Source: JBFMFH01 sp040752275
Lineage (GTDB): Bacteria; Acidobacteriota; Vicinamibacteria; Vicinamibacterales; JAKQTR01
Direction: 5' to 3'
DNA: 34,278 nucleotides
Assembly: GCA_040752275.1 (NCBI GenBank)
Contig: JBFMFH010000088.1
Location: forward strand, 1 to 34,278
Each line of letters begins with the position of its first letter. The stretch's first letter is position 1. Under the pieces are notes generated by a model. It made no database searches. It saw nothing but the letters and a program-made list of their open reading frames with translations, and was not told the DNA's origin. Shown piece by piece: positions 29,873 to 34,278 of the stretch. The translations under genes were made by a program, and so were the position numbers.

Positions 29873-32290
29873 TCACTCGGCTTTCAACGTGGCGATCGGA
29901 TCCGCACGCGACGCGCGGAGGGCTGGCGGCCAGCACGCCATCACCGCGACGATCACCATCAGCAGTCCCACGAACAACAGGACTCCGCCGTTCCGGGCCT
30001 GCACCTCAAACAGGTACGCCTGGACCGCCTCTCCCAGCGCCCACGCCGCACCCGCGCCGGCAGCCACGCCTGCCAGGACGATGAGCGCCGCGCGGCCAAG
30101 TACGAGAGCAAGGAGGTGGCTTCGGCGTGCGCCGAGGGCCACCCGGACCGCCATCTCGTGGCGGCGCTGTTCCACCGAGCAGCTCATGACGCCGTTGAGG
30201 CCCGACAGGGCGATCGCCAACGCCAGCACCCCGAAGACCGCCATCAGCAGCATGTTGAAGCGGCGCGACGCACCCGCGCGCTCGATGTCGTCCTCGAGCG
30301 TGGCCAGGCGCGAGATCGGCTGGTGCGGCCACACACTGTGTGTCGCCTGGCGAATCCCAGGCATGACGCCTGCTGGATCGCCTGTGGTCCGCACCACGAA
30401 CGAGCCTTGGACATCGCCCTGTCGCTGCGCCAGCGCCATATAGAGCTCGGGACGCGGGCCGGGATCCGACCCCGCGTGCGCGATGTCACGAACGACGCCG
30501 ATGACTTCGTAGGTCCGGTCGACAATCACGAGATGCCGTCCGACGGCATCCTCGTCGGGCCAGAAGCGGCGGGCCGCGCGTTCATTGACCACCGCGACGG
30601 CCTGAGATCCGGCCACGTCGCGTGACCCGATGTCACGTCCGCGCAGGATCGGCACACCGAGGACCTGGAACGCGCCGGGGCTGACCCATAGGAGGTCGGT
30701 CACGGGTCCGTCAGCACCCGGGCGGGGCTCGCCAGGCCGGTGCGCGGGAAACGTCGTGCGACCGCCTCCGAACATCCAGCCCCCTCTGACGATGCCTGCC
30801 CCCGACACGCCCGGCAGCGCCCTCAAGCGGTCCAGCAGCGCCTCGGCTGCGGCGATGCCGCTGCCGGCCTGGTTCACCTCTCGCGGCACGGAGATCCGCA
30901 GAGTCACGAGGTTCGCGGTGTCGAAGCCGGGGTCGACGCTCGTGAGCCTGACGAAGCTCAGCATGAACAGGCTCGCACCGGCCAGCAGCACGAATGACAG
31001 GACGACCTCCGTGAACGCGAGCGTCTCACGCACCCGGCGGCTCTTCCGCCCCGCGCCAGATGCCGAGGCGTACTCCTTGAGATCCTCGACGCCGGCCTGC
31101 CACGCCCGAAGGGCGGGCAGCAGCGCCGAGATGAGTCCCGTCACCGCGCCGGCCGCGATCGCAAAGCCAAGCACGCGCCCATCGAGGCCAATGTCGCCGA
31201 TCTGCCGGAGGGACGGCGGCACGGACACGCTGAGCACGCGCACGCCCCACCACGCCAGGACGATCCCGAACAGCGTGGCTCCTGCCGACAGCAGGAGGTT
31301 CTCCGTGACAACCTGGCGCGCCAGACGGCCCGGTCCCACGCCAAGTGCCGTGCGGACCGCCAGCTCGCGCCGGCGTGCGGACAGGCGGGCGAGCGTGAGG
31401 TGTGCGACGTTGGCGCAGGCCACGAGCAGCACGAAACCCGCGGCGCCAAGCAGCAACACCATCCACGCGCGAACGGGCCCGACTTCCTTCCGCTCCAGCG
31501 GAATCAGGATCGGCCGCCACGAGCTGCCCGACACCGCGTCCGGTGGCAGGGCGGCGGACAGCGCTGCCATCTCGGCCTCGGCCTGCGCGGGGCTGACCGA
31601 ACCTCTGAGACGGAGGACCGCGCCGAACCCCGACATCGCCCGGCCCGAGCGCTGGTCCTCGGTGAACGCGTGGGGCGCCCACAGGTCGTACGTGCGACCG
31701 GCCGCCGGGTGCTTGAAGTCCGCGGGCATGACGCCCAGCACTTCGTAGACACCGTCCTCGAGAGCAATCCCGCGGCCCACGATGCGGGGATCGCCGGCAA
31801 AGCGCCGCTGCCAGAAGCCGTAGCTCAGCACCACGACGCGATCGTGGCCTTCGACTTCGTGCTCGCGACCGAACACCGTGCCGATGAGTGGCCGCGCTCC
31901 GAGGACGGCGAAGAGACCGCCGGTGGCCCGACAGCCCCGCAGTTCCTCGGGCTCGCCTTCGACGAGGTGAAACTGCCCACCCGAGATGAGCGCGATCCCC
32001 TCGAGCCGCGTCTGGTGTTCACGCCACGCGAGGAAGTCCTGTGCGGCAACGCCCGTCGACACCCGGTCGCGGGTGGTCGCCCGGCTGTGAACCGCGAAGA
32101 GCCGGTCGGGCTCGTCGTACGGCAACGGGCGGAGTGCGACGGCGTCGGCCACGGAGAACATGGCGGTCGTCGCGCCGATGCCGACGCCAAGCGTGAGCAG
32201 TGCAGACACCGTCGCGCCAGGCGAGCGCCGCAGCATCCGGGCCGCGAATCGCAGGTCCTGCCACACCGAGTCGAGCCAGAAAGCGTTCAT
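29873..32290 (-). CDS. ADOP family ABC-type permease
   Basis: An 805-residue intact ADOP permease without the PadR-linked domain. It starts LDSVWQDLRFAARMLRRSPGATVSALLTLGVGIGATTAMFSVADAVALRPLPY. The first FtsX block is GAAGFVLLVACANVAHLTLARLSARRRELAVRTALGVG, and the last begins GLNGVMSCSVEQRRHEMAVRVALGARRSHL and ends RASRADPIATLKAE. ATG 32290 has GGAG about 9 bases upstream. No ATPase, membrane-fusion protein or PadR gene is adjacent. Its 3' end and flank are the source or a relative of the scrap at 27501-27590. Confidence 0.9.
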   Translation of the reverse strand: MNAFWLDSVWQDLRFAARMLRRSPGATVSALLTLGVGIGATTAMFSVADAVALRPLPYDEPDRLFAVHSRATTRDRVSTGVAAQDFLAWREHQTRLEGIALISGGQFHLVEGEPEELRGCRATGGLFAVLGARPLIGTVFGREHEVEGHDRVVVLSYGFWQRRFAGDPRIVGRGIALEDGVYEVLGVMPADFKHPAAGRTYDLWAPHAFTEDQRSGRAMSGFGAVLRLRGSVSPAQAEAEMAALSAALPPDAVSGSSWRPILIPLERKEVGPVRAWMVLLLGAAGFVLLVACANVAHLTLARLSARRRELAVRTALGVGPGRLARQVVTENLLLSAGATLFGIVLAWWGVRVLSVSVPPSLRQIGDIGLDGRVLGFAIAAGAVTGLISALLPALRAWQAGVEDLKEYASASGAGRKSRRVRETLAFTEVVLSFVLLAGASLFMLSFVRLTSVDPGFDTANLVTLRISVPREVNQAGSGIAAAEALLDRLRALPGVSGAGIVRGGWMFGGGRTTFPAHRPGEPRPGADGPVTDLLWVSPGAFQVLGVPILRGRDIGSRDVAGSQAVAVVNERAARRFWPDEDAVGRHLVIVDRTYEVIGVVRDIAHAGSDPGPRPELYMALAQRQGDVQGSFVVRTTGDPAGVMPGIRQATHSVWPHQPISRLATLEDDIERAGASRRFNMLLMAVFGVLALAIALSGLNGVMSCSVEQRRHEMAVRVALGARRSHLLALVLGRAALIVLAGVAAGAGAAWALGEAVQAYLFEVQARNGGVLLFVGLLMVIVAVMACWPPALRASRADPIATLKAE

Positions 32291-32575
32291 CGTCGCAGTC
32301 TCCGGAGGTCAGACGTGAACCTCGCCCTGCCGCTGCTTCGAATGGGACAACGGTCGGGTGCAACCCAGCCGGGTGCATTCTACTCTCGGTCACCTGAGGC
32401 CTGGATCGCTCCAGGACTCCGGGGCATCCGGACGGACCGCGCGGCGCGGGCGAGTTCGGCCAACGCCAGCAGAGAAGGTGCGGCGACGGATCGCCGCCGG
32501 CGTCGGCCCGACGCTCCAGGCGCTGGACACCTGCGATGTGCGGTATACTCAATGTGTATCCATGGAGGCAGTCCG
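32291..32575. promoter_or_regulatory. Intergenic region with MazEF promoter
   Basis: This 285-base divergent gap holds the ADOP ribosome site at one end and the MazEF control region at the other. TATACT (32544-32549) is a likely -10 for MazEF, without a clear -35. GGTATAC-TCAATG-TGTATCC (32542-32561) is an imperfect inverted repeat over it. GGAGG (32564-32568) serves the MazE start. The middle shows two GGGTGCA repeats and nothing else I can support. Confidence 0.45.
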
Positions 32576-32818
32576 ATGCAGACTCGGGTCCAGCGGTGGG
32601 GAAACAGCCTGGGGCTCAGGATTCCGAAGTCGTTCGCGGCGGAGGCAGGGGTCGAAGCGGGTTCCGAGGTCGACCTGTCAGTAGAGGCCGGCGATCTGAT
32701 CGTGAGGCCCGCGCGCCGGCGGACGTACCGGCTGCGCGACCTGCTCGGCCGGGTCAATGCCAGAAACGTCCACGGCGAGGTGCGAACCGGGCGGCCGGTC
32801 GGACGGGAGAGCTGGTAA
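32576..32818 (+). CDS. mazE: MazE-type antitoxin
   Basis: An 80-residue AbrB-fold antitoxin: QTRVQRWGNSLGLRIPKSFAAEAGVEAGSEVDLSVEAGDLIVRPA is the MazE DNA-binding domain (RWGNSLGLRIPK is diagnostic). The C-terminal tail RTYRLRDLLGRVNARNVHGEVRTGRPVGRESW carries the toxin-binding segment. GGAGG seven bases upstream fixes ATG 32576. The stop and the toxin start share one base (TAATG). Confidence 0.93.
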   Translation: MQTRVQRWGNSLGLRIPKSFAAEAGVEAGSEVDLSVEAGDLIVRPARRRTYRLRDLLGRVNARNVHGEVRTGRPVGRESW

Positions 32819-33165
32819 TGGCTGCCGAGCGAGTTCCGGACCGGGGCGACATCGTCTGGCTGGAGTTCGACCCGCAGGCAGGGAGCGAACAGAAGGGCCG
32901 TCGCCCAGCTCTGGTAGTGTCGCCGAGATCGTACAACCGCAAGGTCGGGCTGGCGATCATGTGCCCCATCACGTCGCGAGTGAAGGGGTATCCGTTCGAA
33001 GTGGAACTGCCCCCGGATCTCGACGTGCAGGGTGTGGTCCTGAGCGACCAGTTGAAGAGCCTCGACTGGCGGGCCAGGAAGGCGGTCCAGGCAGGGTCCG
33101 TGCCCGACGCTGTCATGCAGGAGGTGACCGCTCGAGTACTGGTGCTGATCGATCCACAAGAGTAG
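32818..33165 (+). CDS. mazF: MazF endoribonuclease toxin
   Basis: A 115-residue MazF. PDRGDIVWLEFDPQAGSEQKGRRPALVVSPRSYNRKVGLAIMCPITSRVKGYPFEVELP matches classical MazF, including the conserved Arg of GRRPALVVS and the Thr-Ser of PITSR. GVVLSDQLKSLDWRARKA follows, as in the E. coli protein. It cleaves RNA at a short motif that cannot be inferred. Translation is coupled to mazE through TAATG. More typical in sequence than the MazF at 26491. Confidence 0.94.
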   Translation: MAAERVPDRGDIVWLEFDPQAGSEQKGRRPALVVSPRSYNRKVGLAIMCPITSRVKGYPFEVELPPDLDVQGVVLSDQLKSLDWRARKAVQAGSVPDAVMQEVTARVLVLIDPQE

Positions 33166-33224
33166 GATTTTCTATGTCGGGAGGAGCGATCGGTCAGGCG
33201 CGAGGCAGCGTCGTCGAGCCGGCG

Positions 33225-33253
33225 TTGCGTTTGTAGCTACATGTAGCTAGAAT
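33225..33253 (+). promoter_or_regulatory. Promoter with a 16-bp perfect palindrome in the spacer
   Basis: TTGCGT (33225-33230), 17 bases and TAGAAT (33248-33253) form a promoter. The perfect palindrome TAGCTACATGTAGCTA (33234-33249) fills the spacer and reaches the -10. The antitoxin ATG at 33261 is 7 bases after the -10, so transcription should start at or next to the start codon. This is a clear candidate Phd operator. Confidence 0.7.
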
Positions 33254-33260
33254 CGACTGG

Positions 33261-33542
33261 ATGATGACCGCAGGGATACGCGAGCTCAAGAACCACCTCA
33301 GCCGGTACGTCCGACGGGTCGAACGCGGTGAACGCGTCGCCGTCACGGCGCACGGCCGCGTGGTCGCGGAGCTGTCGCGACCGGCTGGCGGCGGCCAGGA
33401 CGATCCGCTCGCCGACCTGATTGCCAAGGGCCTTGCGCATCCGCCGCTCGAAGAAGGCGACCCGCTGGAACGCTGGCCGTCGCTCCGACTGCCGGCCGGC
33501 ACCGCCGCCGCCCTGCTCGATGCCGACCGTGGCGACGCGTAA
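33261..33542 (+). CDS. Phd/YefM-type antitoxin
   Basis: A 93-residue Phd-family antitoxin: MTAGIRELKNHLSRYVRRVERGERVAVTAHGRVVAELSRP is the DNA-binding half. The tail (DPLADLIAKGLAHPPLEEGDPLERWPSLRLPAG) is the toxin-binding part, with the RWP motif seen in VapB-like partners. Two ATGs in tandem (33261, 33264) are possible starts. It is the first gene of a pair with the PIN toxin and should bind the palindrome just upstream. Confidence 0.9.
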   Translation: MMTAGIRELKNHLSRYVRRVERGERVAVTAHGRVVAELSRPAGGGQDDPLADLIAKGLAHPPLEEGDPLERWPSLRLPAGTAAALLDADRGDA

Positions 33543-34032
33543 ACCCCGGGGCCGGCGGGTGCCCGACTCCGAAGACGGCCCAGGCGCGGCGGCTGAAAAG
33601 CGGTCCCGGCCGGATCCCGCGTATCGCTATCTCGAGTCGAGCGCCGTGTTGGCTGCCCTGCTCGAGCGGGACGCCGGCGCGCGGCGGGCGATCCGTGCCC
33701 GGGGTACGCGTGTTGCCTCGGCGCTCACGTTTGCGGAAGGCGCCCGCGCCATTCTCAGGGCTCGAGCCGCCGAGCGACTGACACCGAGCGAAGCACGCGC
33801 GGCCCGACGGGCGCTGGACACGCTCGAGCGGCGGTGCGCGGTGATCGCGGTCTCCGAAGCCGTGCTCGCCAGGGTGGGGCAGCCGTCTCCGGTGGAACCG
33901 GTCCGGACGCTCGACGCCGTGCATCTGGCCACGGCCGAGCTGCTGGGCGCGCGTCCCCGGCTGCTCGTGGTGGTCACGCGAGACGCCCGCATCCGCGACA
34001 ACGCCGCCGCGTTCGGGTATCGAACGGCCTAG
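33520..34032 (+). CDS. PIN domain ribonuclease toxin
   Basis: A PIN toxin of up to 170 residues. The core begins YRYLESSAVLAALLERDAGARRAI, where the usual first Asp is Glu. It continues VASALTFAEGARAIL (Glu), VRTLDAVHLATAELL (Asp) and LVVVTRDARIRDNAAAFGY (late Asp). The start is uncertain: ATG 33520 overlaps the antitoxin by 23 bases and adds a basic, disordered-looking N-terminus, while GTG 33559 lies 17 bases after the antitoxin stop. Neither has a good ribosome site. Substitution of Glu for Asp may weaken metal binding or be tolerated. Confidence 0.82.
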   Translation: MPTVATRKPRGRRVPDSEDGPGAAAEKRSRPDPAYRYLESSAVLAALLERDAGARRAIRARGTRVASALTFAEGARAILRARAAERLTPSEARAARRALDTLERRCAVIAVSEAVLARVGQPSPVEPVRTLDAVHLATAELLGARPRLLVVVTRDARIRDNAAAFGYRTA

Positions 34033-34257
34033 CACCGCGTCGCCGGCGCGTGCATGGTGACGCCAGCCGGGGGTAGTGGGTCAGTTTGGACCCTCGGTCT
34101 ACCCGACCGGCATGACACTTGCTAGCCAGAAAGCTACTCTGCCCTGCCTAATCTAGGAGTGTGTCGGAGATAGATTCTATCCCCAGCGCCCAGCCACGAC
34201 GATCGGCCGTTGCGAAAGGTGTTGAGTCGGGATCGATCGGGCCCTAGCATAGCGGTT
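34033..34257. other. Intergenic region, possible insertion-sequence edge
   Basis: A 225-base stretch of lower GC than its surroundings. It holds GTGGGTCAGTTTGGACC near 34077 and the start region of the next gene. The drop in GC and the downstream MAKRFRP start suggest the left end of an insertion sequence, but only one end is in the window so no inverted repeat can be tested. Confidence 0.3.
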
Positions 34258-34278
34258 ATGGCGAAGCGTTTCCGTCCG
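34258..34278 (+). CDS. Start of a gene cut by the window edge, possibly an IS3-type transposase
   Basis: ATG 34258 opens MAKRFRP before the window ends. IS3-family orfA proteins often begin this way, but seven residues are not enough to decide. The lower-GC leader in front is compatible with a mobile element. Confidence 0.3.

Noticed and set aside
1..34278. CRISPR array
   Set aside because: No regularly spaced direct repeats of 24-40 bases were found; the repeats seen are paired palindromes or ADOP duplicates.

Overview
The window is GC-rich DNA that most resembles an acidobacterium, probably class Vicinamibacteria. The main reason is the abundance of very large FtsX/MacB-type permeases with no ATPase partner, the 'acidobacterial duplicated orphan permease' (ADOP) family. 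Two are next to PadR regulators. Others are intact, broken or reduced to scraps. This placement is inferred from gene content, not from a marker gene. I saw no rRNA, tRNA or CRISPR.

Region by region. 1-610: a structure closely resembling an integron attC site, followed by a GNAT acetyltransferase of cassette type. 675-6435: two ADOP permeases and a PadR regulator on the minus strand. 6525-7450: an XRE-type regulator and a DUF2178-like membrane protein behind a promoter covered by two near-identical palindromes. 7481-8115: gene scraps (ADOP ends, a histidine kinase core, an unknown C-terminus). 8128-10323: a minus-strand operon of a DUF134 regulator, a NifX-like protein, a zinc ribbon protein and a methyltransferase fused to a cysteine-rich DUF6125-like domain. 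10597-11934: a serine hydrolase remnant and a Uma2-family gene. 12052-14687: a BlaI/BlaR-type operon in which the antirepressor protease carries carboxypeptidase-regulatory and TonB C-terminal domains. 14805-15784: a truncated ADOP, a hairpin repeat and a Phd/PIN toxin-antitoxin pair. 15840-18489: an exported HpcH/HpaI-type aldolase, and adenosine deaminase coupled to a DUF488 protein. 18674-24851: a nucleotidyltransferase, then PadR and two ADOPs, the first interrupted by an in-frame TGA. 24934-27410: a RibD/DHFR-like reductase and three adjacent toxin-antitoxin modules. 27501-32290: a decayed ADOP, an NYN-domain gene of lower GC, a ParE scrap and an intact ADOP. 32576-34032: MazEF and Phd/PIN modules. 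The window ends at the start of a probable transposase gene.

Two themes stand out. One is turnover of the ADOP family, with short ungapped duplicates of ADOP ends (88-92% identical by eye) scattered between genes. The other is a high density of small selfish or defence-type cassettes: five complete toxin-antitoxin pairs, one ParE scrap, an orphan nucleotidyltransferase, an NYN protein and the cassette-like GNAT. Several small regulatory genes have a -10-like hexamer 6-8 bases before the start codon and a palindrome over the promoter, suggesting autoregulated, leaderless or nearly leaderless transcripts. The least familiar systems are the DUF134/NifX/zinc-ribbon/methyltransferase operon and the attC-like site.
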